Below, piece after piece: positions 40,781 to 51,689 of a DNA stretch of 64,000 bases. The translations under genes were made by a program, and so were the position numbers. The notes beneath the pieces are model-generated. The model searched no databases. It saw nothing but the letters and a program-made list of their open reading frames with translations, and was not told where the DNA came from. The stretch covers positions 38,737,475-38,801,474 of the forward strand of contig OY829545.1 in assembly GCA_963691705.1 (NCBI GenBank), written 5' to 3'. The first letter of the stretch is position 1. Each line of letters starts with the position of its first letter. Source of the DNA: Viola odorata. Its lineage: Eukaryota > Streptophyta > Magnoliopsida > Malpighiales > Violaceae.

Positions 40781-42090
40781 TCCTCTATATCCTCCCCACC
40801 ATTATCATCATCATCATCGTCGTCGTTATGAGGCCTAGGTAGATCTTGGATTGCCCGTTGCCTTTCCAACTCTTCTCGCATCAGCGTCATCTACTGAGCC
40901 ATCTGGGCAGCCATATCTTGCTGCAGCTGCCACCTTTGTTGCTCCAATCGCAGCTCCACTTATGAACTATAGCAACAAAAATAATTTAAAATAAAGGAGT
41001 TACAAGACTTTACCAACAGTTCTGTAGTGTTGTTGAAGCTTCGGCTACAAGAGGTGTAAGTGCCATATTCCTTCTGTTGCCCCTCTGCCCCAGTCCATCG
41101 ATTTTTTTTTTTTCGTTCAGATTTGGCTCGGAACTCTAGGGTTGACCAATGGTCTCACAAGTGATCCCACACCTCTATTGACACACCCGAAGGAGGCTTG
41201 TTTTTCTTGGCCTCCTCATAGGTACCGTGCTGCTTCAGCGCCCGCTTGCACTAATTGTACTGCATATTTTTAAATCGATCGGTAGAGATGCTGGCCCATA
41301 AATTTTTAACTTCGGTATCAATACTTGCGTCCCATTGATACTTTGCCTATCATAAAGGAATATTATAAATGTCAATCAACACTACGTAATTATAATTGTT
41401 ATGCATATATATAATGAATAATAAAGATGATAATTAAAAATGAACAAGTTAAAGAAGGATGACCATACTTTAAACTCACTCCATAACTGCTCCTAAGTTT
41501 GCTCGTCGAATTCGCTCCAGGAGTGCATGGGTTTATTATACCACCTCCTTGAGGACATGGTGATCTCCCTCAAGCTACCGTGGCCAATGAGGTTGCACGT
41601 AGAATAATAACAACACAAAGCATTTACTTCATAAATTTCAAAATAATATATTAAAATACATATATACATCATATTAAAATATTACAATAATTTGTTACCT
41701 ATTTTCCCTTATCCAAATCTTGGGTCGGTCATCATCATTAGAAGGAACAATTGGCTCCTCGGCTGAAGGTGGCTGTTGTGGCTCTGGAGGGTCTTCATGA
41801 GGGGGGTGGTTTGGCATCAGACCTATAATAGGATCATAGTCACTCATGTCATCGATACCCTGCGTCTCAACATGCTGACGGTGAGGCTGACCGATTCCCG
41901 ATCCGTGCGAAGATCCAGAATAAGGCCGAGGTTGTGGAGAGTCTACATTAGATCCCCTATGTGGGCAACAACCTCCTAATAGTACTCTAGTACCACCGCC
42001 TCTACTGGATCTACCACCCCTTCTAGCACGGCCTGTACGACCATAACCGATCGATCTACCAACGGAACGCTCACGATCATTACTGCGCAT
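40780..42090 (-). pseudogene. CACTA Transposase_24 (TNPA-like) gene, broken
   Basis: Exon 1 (42090-41701) is open: MRSNDRERSVGRSIGYGRTG, Arg/Gly-rich, then acidic/Pro-rich to RPKIWIRENR with a GTAACA donor. Later exons on the minus strand give MHSWSEFDEQT, stop, EQLWSEFK (41540-41475); AKYQWDASIDTEVKNLW to PPSGVSIEVWDHL, stop, DHW, then SERKKKNR and GTYTSCSRSFNNTTELL (41350-41030); and a Gln-rich helix with DDDDDDDNGG near 40790-40970. The W--L--HW...K-KNR...G--SF pattern is that of the Ptta/En/Spm plant transposase family (Transposase_24), the DNA-binding accessory protein of CACTA elements. Three or more stops. Confidence 0.65.
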
Positions 42091-43200
42091 GCGTATCTGT
42101 TCATAAAATTTATATTGTTATCAATATTTCCAAATTACTATAAAATTAACACAAATAATTTAGACATATAACACTTATTGCATTAAGAAAAAAATCTTAC
42201 AACACTGGCTAAGTTAGTTAATTACCTTAAGAATACATTTTATTACCATAAATATAATTTTTATCATCACCAACAATTCATATCACTAATAACTTTACTA
42301 GCTTAAGCGTAAATTTATTACCATAAATTCTATACACAATTTGGAAGATAAAATTATAAATATGATTTGTAAATAATTTTTGTCGGTGCGTATTTAATTT
42401 AATAAAAACAAAAATGTAAGAAAAAAGCTTTCTATAGAATTTTCGTTAGAAATGTTTTAGTAGATAAAATATGAATCCTATGGTTTCCTTGCTTCTACTT
42501 TAGTATATTCCTTCCATCGATTGTTTTACACCTTAATTGGCATCGCTAAACTTCTAATTATTGTACAATCAACTCAAACAACTAATTATGTATACATTCA
42601 ACGCAATTAACCAATTTATCCAAACAATAATATATACAATCAACTCAAAAAATACAATTTTAATATTAAAAGCCAAATAAATGACAAAAATAATACTAAC
42701 CTTGTCATGTTTTACGAGAAATAATATACCGAATTATCGATCACTACTCAAACAAAAAAATTAATTTTAATTAATACACGCAATAAATTTGAAAAAAATA
42801 AATAACACAATATAATTAATTAATATGCTCACTTGTCACTGGACGTGGCCGGTAGCTGCTGCTGCGCTGCTGTCGCTGGAGATGCTGCTATGCTACTGTC
42901 ATATGAGATGAGAGGGCCAAAGATGAGAGAGAGGTTGCTGACGGAGGAGAGGGTGGGAGATGAGAGAGATAGAGAGGACAGAGAGAGGAGAGATCAACAG
43001 AGACAAATAAGATAGGGTGGTTTGATTTGTGTGGTACGCAGGTGGCTGCGGTGCAATCCCTATCTAGAAGAAAATGATGTGTTTTGAGGGATTTTTCGAC
43101 GGAATGATGTGTGCTTGTTGAGGGCACGATCAAATAATTATAAGTTATCACATGCAACAAAAAAGATTGAAGACAGTGGCAAGAAGTTTGATCCACAGAG
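42091..43200. other. AT-rich DNA and CT-rich leader of the CACTA gene
   Basis: Mostly A/T. At 42900-43010 the plus strand is purine-rich (minus strand CTCTCTC-rich), as in many plant 5' leaders. No gene supported. Confidence 0.35.
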
Positions 43201-43912
43201 ACTAGGGCAAGACGCTAACTTTCATGCATGACAAAGATAAACAAACCGAAAATAGTAACACAAGGGGGGTTGTTGTTATTGGTTAAACGAGTTTAACAAA
43301 GGCAGAGATAGAGCTAACAAGACAAATAATGAAAACTAACGTAGGAGGCACGACAGAAGGGAAAACAAAGTAGAACGTAAAAAAGGAAATAGAATAACAA
43401 GTAAAGAGATAAAGATGTAAGGTTAATGGAGAAAAGATTCCTAGCAAAGGTTTTTCTCCAGTTGCGTCTAGGCCTAGACAATCATTGGCGCAAAAATATT
43501 TGATAAGCGCCCAGAGTCACTGTTGCGGCAGTCTGTCAAACCTGCGAAAGCGGGGTAGAGATTATGGTCGTCCAGAGTCACTGTTGCGGCAGTCTGTCAA
43601 ACCTGCAAAGCGCCGGAGGGGGGCTCCGGCGTAGACACTCCGATGCTTAAGTTAGTATGGCTGTGTAATTTGGGAGAGATTCGGGTAGCAATTCTGGTCT
43701 TACCTTCGATCTAAAAAAGGGTGGTATTTATAGGCAAAAAGAGAGGGTGTTACCAATGGGGGCAGGCGTTAACGGGGGAAGATAACGCCCAAGATGACGT
43801 CAGCAGGCGTCAGCTAGATGAGATATCACCAGGGCTGTCTGGGATAGGAGGATGCCGTGTGCGGAAGCAGATGTCGCGTGCGGAAACGGATTCCGCGTGG
43901 GTCCTCCCTCCC

Positions 43913-44778
43913 TGATACGATCCCAAGATGTATCATGCATGGCACATCGTATGTTCGTAATAAGCAGATTAACAAGCAAATGGAGTCCGATTTGAGAGAA
44001 CAGAGACTTGATGGAAACTTCAAGATGTTAGCTTCCCTTTGGGACACGTTTTAGATCAATCGGACGGATGGATCAAAAGTTATACTCGTCGAGATTTCCC
44101 TGTGCAGAATGGACGTGATTACGCCCTATCCCGGCGTAATTACGCCAAGACCAGTAGCATCGAGCTCCAGCTGATGTGATCACGCCACACACTCGACGTA
44201 ATCACGACCTGGCTGTTCCAGATTGCGCCAAAAAGGGAATTATGGATTTATTATGGTTTTTCCTGATTTGGTGATTTCTATGCTTTATTAATTATGGATT
44301 TATTTAATTAGTTTCCTTATTAATTAGCTAAATTAGTTTAGATTTATTTTAATTACTTAATTAGAAGTTCTATTAGGAGAAGGTTTCTTATTGTAAGGAT
44401 TTAAGATTTTCTCCTATTTAAAGGAACCACCCTCTTCATTATTTGGTAGATTCTTTTTGAAATAAAAAACCAGAGAGTTTTCTCAATTGTTCTTCGTGAA
44501 CCTTGTCCCTCATTGAGTCCGGATAGTCGATTAGGATAGCAAGTAAAACCCAAAAATCCATTCCATTGAGTCGTCGCCCAAGGTTGATATTCACAGGTTG
44601 AATATAGGTCACGGGATCGAATCAAGAACCTCACTTGAAATCAATTAGGTTGGTTGACACAGGTTGTCCTCAGGTCTAAGCTCGTACTTGTTGAGTTTAT
44701 TTTCTGCATTCGAAATCCAAGCCTAGAACTAGATCGGGAATTACTTGTTACGCATCCTACGCAACTAGGATCGTATCA
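43913..44778 (+). repeat. 5' LTR of D1
   Basis: TGATACGATCCCAAGATG...ACTAGGATCGTATCA. CCTATTTAAAGG near 44413-44424 is the likely TATA element. Terminal short inverted repeat TGATACGATCC/GGATCGTATCA. Confidence 0.95.
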
Positions 44779-44792
44779 GTTGGTAGCGGAGC

Positions 44793-45601
44793 AAAGGCGT
44801 TCTACGGTTTGGTATCTATCCATCTATCCTTTACGGTTTTTAATTGTTTTCTTTGTTGAGATTGATTCTTCTTCTACTCCGATCTAAAATCAATCTCCTT
44901 GCATCCCGTGTGTTAGTTATTTGTGTGTCGAGTCGATCTAGGATTTCTAGATCTTGTTTGCGTCTTTGTGTGTGCAAATCGTTGTGCGATTTGTAGTGCC
45001 TTTTAAATACAAAAATCCAAAGTGTCTTTAATTTAATTGTTATTTAGTTTCATTCAAGAGTAAAAAAACAAAAAAAAACAAAAAAAAGAAGAAGAAGAAG
45101 AAGAAGAATAAAAAAAAAGGGTCGAAAAATATACAAAATACTATAGAGTATTGTGAAGTTATTACAAAAAGAATCATTGGATTTGGTGGTCAGAATTGAA
45201 AGATATTGAAGTTGCAAGTTGTGAACTTTAAGATCGTGCGCACAGTTCATTCGCGAATTTGTGAATTATTCGAGTTGTTCAAGTCTACTTGAGCCTCTCC
45301 TTGATTCCTATATATTGAACTCTACTCTAGTAGCGTACTTGCTTAATTGATTGATCGTTGCAATTACGCGGGTACCTTACATCCAAATTATTTTTGAAGC
45401 TAGTTGTCTTTGCGAGTCTTCTTGGAAGCTTTATTGAAACTCTTGAGTCACTAACTTGGCGTTGAACAATTGGAGGAATTTTTGAGTGATTTTGTGAGCT
45501 TATTAGAGAGTTTAAACACGAGGGTAAACACGTGAGGGAGTGCTAGGCTTAGTACAATTTTACGCTATTTGTTCGTGTTGTGAATTTTAGGAAATTACAA
45601 G
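44793..45601 (+). other. Leader of D1
   Basis: No coding capacity. Includes an A-rich and GAAGAA microsatellite run (45060-45120) and the phrase CACGTGAGGGAGTG shared with the leaders of the A-type elements. Confidence 0.6.
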
Positions 45602-46051
45602 ATGACAAGAGGTGCAGGCATGTATTCAGACTCGTATGTATATAGTTACGGGGATGAGGCCTATGATAGGCCAAGGCGTGTGCGGAGAGAAGGGCAACAT
45701 CGTTCTGATTTTGAAAATAGAGATGATATCAATCTGGGAAAAACAAAGATGAAATATTCTTCTTCTTATCCTAGCGTTGTGCCAAGCAGGCCTCCGGTAT
45801 TGAGGGAGGCGACTTGGACGAAGCAAGAAAAGAAGGGGAGGTCGATCCTACCGGTGCTTCCTTATGATTATGGAGTTACGCATACAACTTCAAGTGTAAC
45901 TAAAGGGAAGGCAGAAGTGTTTGTCGAACAAAAAAAGAGAGACGATGTGTTTGGACCCAGAGGAGTTAGGATGTTGGAGACGGTTCTCGAACGTCTAGCG
46001 GCAATGGAAGCCCACCTCCAAACAGTTTCGGGCGAGGTGGAGATAGTTTAG
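45602..46051 (+). CDS. D1 gag-derived N-terminal frame, ending at UAG
   Basis: 149 codons starting MTRGAGMYSDSYVYSYGDEA, basic and Tyr-rich, with a C-terminal helix ETVLERLAAMEAHLQTVSGE. It ends at TAG (46049-46051), and the very same frame continues open into the next ORF, so the two may be one protein joined by readthrough or a mutated single gene. No capsid core recognised. Confidence 0.55.
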   Translation: MTRGAGMYSDSYVYSYGDEAYDRPRRVRREGQHRSDFENRDDINLGKTKMKYSSSYPSVVPSRPPVLREATWTKQEKKGRSILPVLPYDYGVTHTTSSVTKGKAEVFVEQKKRDDVFGPRGVRMLETVLERLAAMEAHLQTVSGEVEIV

Positions 46052-46057
46052 GCCAAA

Positions 46058-48799
46058 GTGGGGGGGACACAATTGGGAGTACCCTCTACGAACTTTGCAA
46101 TCAATCACAATGTCGCAACTAGTTCTCATACATCCATACCGAAAGCTTCACCCTTCAAGGGCAGGGATGACCCCAACACATGTTTGGCAAGAGATGTTCC
46201 TTCTTCAATTCGTGTGCGAACGCGAGATATTTTATGCCACACATGCACAGGTCGAGGGCACACTTCAATCCAATGTCCCAACAATAAAGTGAGCATTAAA
46301 GATCATGGTATGAGGAAGTGTATTCAAGTTGAAGATGTCAAGACTACTCATCCACAACATGTTCTTAGCAATAATGATGAGACTAAGGGAATTCAGTTGG
46401 CTGCCCTTATTAGTAGTGTTACGAATGTGCAAGGTGAGATGGTAGCAGGTGATGATGGACATGTGATGGTCTTATCCGAGAATGCTAAGGCGCTTGTTGA
46501 GCACAATGTGAGTGTACAAGAAAAAGTTTTTGCCGAAATTGAGAGTGCTAAAAATATTGAGAGCAAAAAAAGAGAGTTGAGTGAAAAGAAAGAGAGTGAG
46601 AAAAATAGCCGCCATGAAAAGAGTGAGCATAGGAAAAGAGATGAAATAAAAAACAGCCCCCATGAAAATAACAAGCATGGGAAAAGAGATGAGAGATTAA
46701 AACATTTGCATGAAAAGAGTAAGCATGCAGAGAGTGGCATCGAGAGATCAAAAGGAGAGGAAAAAGAAAGGAAATTGAGTGTTTATGCCAGAGGGAGAGA
46801 AGTGAGCAAAATCTGTTTTGGCGCAAGCCACCAAAAACTGAATTTTGAGCCATTGCGCTTAGATTTTCCTAACCATAACCCATTTTTTTTCTCTTCTATT
46901 GTTGTTTCTCTTAATGTGCAGGGAAAGATAGGGTTGTTGGGAGAAGAGAAGGACCATTCTTTGCTGCCAAGAGAGCTTAAGGAGAACCAATCATCCATAG
47001 TGCCTAGTTCGGCTAATCCTAGTCACAACCGTATGGTATGCCTTCCTTTCCTTAGGTTTGATTTGTGTGAGTATATGAACATCATTAATATTAATGGTAC
47101 TGGTATTAAAATTAATTTAATTAATGATGATTATATACAAAAACCAAAGGCCAAGTTATATGCCTTTGAAAACTACTTGCGAAAGCGCAAGCGGTTTGGT
47201 GTGTTGGCTAGGCCGAGAGGTATGGATCTTACTTTCCCTAACACAAAATTATTTGAATCTTCACATATATTTATATTGTTTGATCATTCTGCCGTATGTG
47301 AGATTTATGATAAAATTATGGGTAAGTCGACTGGACTTGAGGGAACTCTATTCAAGCGTGATCACTTATTTAGGTCACATGACCTTTTGCGAAATTTTGA
47401 TGAATATGATGCGTTTGATAGTTTTTTGGTGAGTTTTTGTGGTATGATTGAAATTACTAACTTGGTTTTAAGGAGTGTTATGTCTTTACATGATGTTTCT
47501 TTAAGTTTTGATAGTAATTTTAATGAAAAACCCTTTTTCGCGACGTTGCTTGAGTTTTTACATAGATTTAATCCTTATGCCACTAATTCTGATTTTTATA
47601 GAACTTATAATGATTATTTAATTGAAATAAGATCTATGTTTTGTATGCATAAAGTAGATCATAGCAAGCATGAGCGCTTAATTTGGTTGTGTAGATCGTT
47701 ACACAATTTGACTGTGTGTTGGTCATATCACAATAGGTTGATGCGTCATCATGGAACAACTATTACTAGCATATTCTTTAAGGATGTTATACTTTCACAT
47801 GTTGTTCCTTGGAGTGTTATTAGTAAGTGTAGGGAGGATTCCCTTAGCGACTCATTGAGAAAATTGTGGAGGAAGTTGAGCACGAAGAGGCTAAATTGGA
47901 CACCTTGTCAACCAGAGTTGGGAGTTTCTAACCGCATGGATAAAAGAACGCTTGGTTCTGTATGGCATGTCTTGGTTTGTAAGTATATCTTTGCATGGGA
48001 AGAATGTCTTCCTTTTCTTTTATTGTCTTACTACCTCTGTTGTTTGGTTCATATGATATCATTCGGTTTGATATTGCTGCCTTTGAAAGTATTACTTAGC
48101 ATAGGTGGCAGTAGGAAAATCGAGGTGATGTCGATAGCACATGGACAAGCCAAGCGTTATGGTGTACGATTGAGTGTCAAGATGACATTTATGAGGAACC
48201 ATGGAAGGAGGCGCGAGTCCTTCAAGATATATACTTGGGTTTGGCAGTGCTTACGCCAGAAACGGTCTCCAACCCAAGTACCAGCAGACATGGCCACTTG
48301 GGGCAATGGTCCTACACAACGTTTTGTCATATTCAATGACATCGCAACCAAGTTGAACTTAAAGGGTTGGTATGGTTCCATTTGTGATTATTTTGATGTT
48401 ACTAACTTAAGGTATTGTCCTGTAGGTTTAGTTCCGAATTCGAGGATGAATCCTTTCCAAGGGGGAGAGAATGATGTGAATCCTAGTGCATCAGAAGGAC
48501 TACCCTTGAAGCCTAACGGACCAAATGATGTGAATCCTAGTGCATCAGAAGGAATACCCTTGAAGCCTAACGGACCAACGATTCGCGCGAGGAACAAGGA
48601 GTTGCAAAGGAAGTCATCACAGTTCATCTACAGAGAATTAGAATACGAGGAAGTCCCACATCTTGTGAGTTGTTTCAAGTGCACACAAATTGTGTGTGTT
48701 GTGGATTACACCTGTTGGCAACCAAGGAAGCGCAAGAGATGGCGAATGTACATTGAGTGTGGAATTACCGGACTTCCTGGGATAGATTATGTTGATTAA
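46058..48799 (+). CDS. D1 chimeric 913-codon ORF
   Basis: Open throughout. Residues 60-73 are a CCHC zinc knuckle, CHTCTGRGHTSIQC. Residues about 165-245 are Lys/Glu/His-rich with HEKSEHRKRDE-type repeats. Residues about 325-570 (MVCLPFLRFDLCEYMNIINI onward) match nothing I know. Residues about 573-650 are a decayed integrase core: FFKDVILSHVVPWSVISKC and RMDKRTLGSVWHVLVCKYIF followed by AWEECLP, with the catalytic Asp positions lost. Near 805-842 is the polyprotein tail: a 54-base exact-length duplication (NDVNPSASEG twice) and GPTIRARNKELQ. Protease and reverse transcriptase are absent. Confidence 0.7.
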   Translation: MGGTQLGVPSTNFAINHNVATSSHTSIPKASPFKGRDDPNTCLARDVPSSIRVRTRDILCHTCTGRGHTSIQCPNNKVSIKDHGMRKCIQVEDVKTTHPQHVLSNNDETKGIQLAALISSVTNVQGEMVAGDDGHVMVLSENAKALVEHNVSVQEKVFAEIESAKNIESKKRELSEKKESEKNSRHEKSEHRKRDEIKNSPHENNKHGKRDERLKHLHEKSKHAESGIERSKGEEKERKLSVYARGREVSKICFGASHQKLNFEPLRLDFPNHNPFFFSSIVVSLNVQGKIGLLGEEKDHSLLPRELKENQSSIVPSSANPSHNRMVCLPFLRFDLCEYMNIININGTGIKINLINDDYIQKPKAKLYAFENYLRKRKRFGVLARPRGMDLTFPNTKLFESSHIFILFDHSAVCEIYDKIMGKSTGLEGTLFKRDHLFRSHDLLRNFDEYDAFDSFLVSFCGMIEITNLVLRSVMSLHDVSLSFDSNFNEKPFFATLLEFLHRFNPYATNSDFYRTYNDYLIEIRSMFCMHKVDHSKHERLIWLCRSLHNLTVCWSYHNRLMRHHGTTITSIFFKDVILSHVVPWSVISKCREDSLSDSLRKLWRKLSTKRLNWTPCQPELGVSNRMDKRTLGSVWHVLVCKYIFAWEECLPFLLLSYYLCCLVHMISFGLILLPLKVLLSIGGSRKIEVMSIAHGQAKRYGVRLSVKMTFMRNHGRRRESFKIYTWVWQCLRQKRSPTQVPADMATWGNGPTQRFVIFNDIATKLNLKGWYGSICDYFDVTNLRYCPVGLVPNSRMNPFQGGENDVNPSASEGLPLKPNGPNDVNPSASEGIPLKPNGPTIRARNKELQRKSSQFIYRELEYEEVPHLVSCFKCTQIVCVVDYTCWQPRKRKRWRMYIECGITGLPGIDYVD

Positions 48800-48834
48800 G
48801 ATTCGAGGACGAATCTTTCCCAAGAGGGAGGGAA

Positions 48835-49700
48835 TGATACGATCCTACGATGTATCATGCATGGCACATCGTATGTTCGTAATAAGCAGATGAACAAGCA
48901 AATGGAGTCCGATTTGAGAGAACAGAGTCTTGATGGAAACTTCAAAATGTTAGCTTCCCTTTGGGACATGTTTCAGATCAATCGGACGGATGGATCAAAA
49001 GTTATACTCGTCGAGATTTCCCTATGCAGAATGGACATGATTACGCCCTATCCTGGAGTAATTACGCCAAGACCAGTAGCATCGAGCTCCAGCTGATGTG
49101 ATCATGCCACACACTCGACGTAATCATGACCTGGCAGTTCCAGATTGCGCCAAAAAGGGAATTATGGATTTATTATGGTTTTTCCTGATTTGGTGATTTC
49201 TATGCTTTATTAATTATGGATTTATTTAATTAGTTTCCTTATTAATTAGCTAAATTAGTTTAGATTTATTTTAATTACTTAATTAGAAGTTCTATTAGGA
49301 GAAGGTTTCTTATTGTAAGGATTTAGGGTTTTCTCCTATTTAAAGGAGCCACCCTCTTCATTATTTGGTAGATTATTTTTGAAATAAAAAACCAGAGAGT
49401 TTTCTCAATTGTTCTTCGCGAACCTTGTCCCTCATTGAGTCCGGATACTCGATTAGGATAGCAAGTAAAACCCAAAAATCCATTCCATTGAGTCGTCACC
49501 CAAGGTTGATATTCACAGGTTGAATATAGGTCGCGGGATCGAATCAAGAACCTCACTTGAAATCGATTAGGTTGGTTGACACAGGTTGTCCTCAGGTCTA
49601 AGCTCGTACTTGTTGAGTTTATTTTCCGCATTTGAAATCCAAGCCTAGAACTAGATCGGGAATTACTTGTTACGCATCCTATGCAACTAGGATCGTATCA
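48835..49700 (+). repeat. 3' LTR of D1
   Basis: Same length as the 5' LTR; most differences are C/T or G/A transitions, as expected from methylated-cytosine decay. Confidence 0.95.
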
Positions 49701-49839
49701 CCCCCCTGCTAATGTCGACCATCCTAGGATTCCTCGGCCAAGGCGGGGCGGTAGCTGGGTGGCTGTCGCCAGTCAAGGTCCGGCCTTGACTTGGGGTAAA
49801 AAGACGAATGTACCCTCGGTGCTTTATCAATTGTTATCA

Positions 49840-50050
49840 TAAGCCCAACTAAAAATGAGCCCGAGTGTTTACCAAGGGCTTCATTCTCGGCTTCTAGAGG
49901 AGTATTACTTCTTTCGTATCGCGGCAGTTTCGCCAGGGTCTTCGAGTTTCTCTAACTCTTTTGTCATTCAAACCATGCCTTTTCATTCCCTGTATTAGTC
50001 AAAACTCGGTATCTTTGTACTAGATACACGATAGCAAAGCAGGTAACGCG
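49840..50050 (-). mobile_element. 3' internal end of a Tat element
   Basis: Reverse complement of the 40-60 bases preceding the Tat-1 3' LTR (GCCCTTGGTAAACACTCGGG), extending with weaker similarity to about 49930. Marks the LTR at 43501-49839 as a 3' LTR on the minus strand. Confidence 0.65.
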
Positions 50051-50287
50051 AACCGAACGCTTGCGAGAACCTTAGGCCGCAGAGAGGATGCCGACCAAGT
50101 TGATTGTGGTGAGGTTGTAGCGATAACGCTCGTCATAAACTAGAACTGATAACACTAGCGATGTATCCAAACTAATAACACTGGTATTTTCCATGACATG
50201 TTTTATAACCCGAGTGAAACACGTGAGGGAGTATGCGTTCACTACTTATAAAAATATTAGTTTGTTCATTTTTGCAGGTGTTTCACC

Positions 50288-50506
50288 ATGTCATCCGAGA
50301 GTGTGATGGGCAATTCACATCAAGGAGAGGCTTCGGTCATGCCTAAAAATGTGTCCAAAGCACTCACCAACTTGACTCTTACACTACAAACCATACAAGC
50401 AACGCAACAAGCAATGCTAGCGAAGCTTGATGACATGGGTTGTGTTGCGAGTGAGCAATCTGCAAGGTGCGAGGGCAAGTGCACTGATAAGCTCCGGCTC
50501 GTGTGA
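50288..50506 (+). pseudogene. gag N-terminal fragment of a C/A-type gypsy element
   Basis: Starts MSSESVMGNSHQGEASVMPK after TTTTGCAG, with a helical segment LTNLTLTLQTIQATQQAMLA. It is cut at about 50484 by the A-type LTR starting at 50485. Layout matches gag starts at 35471 and 51662. Confidence 0.6.
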
Positions 50507-51060
50507 AATAAGTCGTAGTGTATGGAGACTATTGGTTAGGACCTAGCTGGAGAGTTTACTCACATATAAGACAAGGAGAATGAATGAATGAAACAAGCAA
50601 ATGAGTCTCGGGGAGCAGCAGAATAAGAAGGAGACAATCACAAGGATGGGAGGAGGTTACCGTAGGAGTTTGGGTGGAAAGGTCGAGATGATGAACACGG
50701 TGAATAGTATGGAACTTGCACGAGAACTTGAAGAACACAATGAAGAAGGCAGTAAGCAATACTTATGTATAGTTCATTCACAAAATGGAACCCAATGGTT
50801 ATAAGTCTAGCTCACAACACAAATAGCAATCTCACGGTCACAAGGGTAGATTTCCTAAAGAGAGATAAGGAGGAGTATTCTCAACTCAAACTATCTCTCA
50901 ACGAAGGGGGTGAGTTTAGAGGTGAAGGAGAGGACTATTCTTACTCTACAATTCACTCAAAAACTAAACTACCTAACAAAAGAAGAAGTTGGTCTTTTTA
51001 TAGTCGCGAGCTAACAGTATGCCATTTAGGGTAATAACGGTATGTTGTTACCTTCGGCTT
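50485..51060 (-). repeat. A-type LTR, left copy
   Basis: TGATAAGCTCCGGCTCG... is about 85-90 percent alike by eye to 52938-53515, including the TATAAAAAGACC promoter box on the minus strand (about 50993-51004). The right border is not fixed because the next bases are decayed. Confidence 0.7.
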
Positions 51061-51239
51061 CTTACAATTAAAATGCAGAATTTTGGAATTAATTCTGCTG
51101 AAATGGCCCCATGGTTGCGCTTCATTTCACTGCCCGTGGCCAACTATGCCGCTAGACATGGGGTCTTCAGCCTGGCGTGGACCATGGCCCTGTGGCGACC
51201 TAGTGGTGAGGCTCTCATGCAGGTATTCCCTCGGTTGTC

Positions 51240-51662
51240 TTAGGCATACTTTTCTCGGATAGCTTGAATTTGACTCTTAGACACGGTAAGGTTAGAGTGG
51301 GATATTTGCTTCCGGGGACCCATAGTGAGAATGTTTGGGAAGACTCGACTGGCCACCCCCTCATATTCATCAAGGTCAGCATCACTATCTTGGCCCTTTT
51401 CCTCGATCTTGCAAGTGACATGGTCCTTGTTTGGCTCGGCGGGGGCCTTGGGAGTTACGGCACTAGGAATAGCAGGGCATATGGAGGCCTCAGCCGGCTT
51501 ACTTTGACCCAACATGAAATTTTGGAACATGGACATTAGTTCATTATGTCTATGCTCCATTACGGCTTGGCTCTGTTCCATGGCCTCAAGCTTGGCCAGC
51601 AAAGGGTTGTTGGTTTTGTCGGACTTGACATCATTATTGCCTACCACGCTTGCTTTGGACAT
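51240..51662 (-). pseudogene. gag: gag N-terminal half of an A-type element
   Basis: From ATG 51662: MSKASVVGNNDVKSDKTNNP, a helix AKLEAMEQSQAVMEHRHNEL, a Pro/Ala-rich linker, DADLDEYEGVASRVFPNILT and SQIQAIREKYA, stop at 51240. The capsid core and zinc knuckle are missing: the interior is truncated and joins the left LTR. Confidence 0.65.
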
Positions 51663-51689
51663 TATGTGTTTGTGTACCTGCACACTCAC

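Larger units (their letters stand above)
43913..49700 (+). mobile_element. D1: non-autonomous gypsy element, 5.8 kb
   Basis: LTRs 43913-44778 and 48835-49700 are both 866 bases and differ at roughly two dozen positions by eye. The interior has a primer-binding site (TGGTAGCGGAGC, 44781-44792), a leader of about 0.8 kb, a gag-derived frame and a long chimeric frame, and a polypurine tract (CAAGAGGGAGGGAA, 48821-48834). No protease or reverse transcriptase. Flanks are CTCCC and CCCCC, an imperfect 5-bp duplication. Confidence 0.9.
43501..49839 (-). repeat. Tat LTR on the minus strand, split by D1
   Basis: The LTR pieces are 43501-43912 and 49701-49839. On the minus strand it begins TGATAACAATTGATAAAG and ends GGCGCTTATCA, with TATAAATA at 43725-43732 and TGACGTCA at 43795-43802. 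It is closest to the Tat-1 LTR. A 35-base block (43511-43545) is duplicated at 43572-43606. Right of it (49840-50050) lies Tat 3' internal sequence. Confidence 0.82.

Noticed and set aside
42833..43015. Small Arg/Glu-rich frame on the plus strand
   Set aside because: Low-complexity purine-rich DNA opposite the CT-rich leader of the CACTA gene; no homology.
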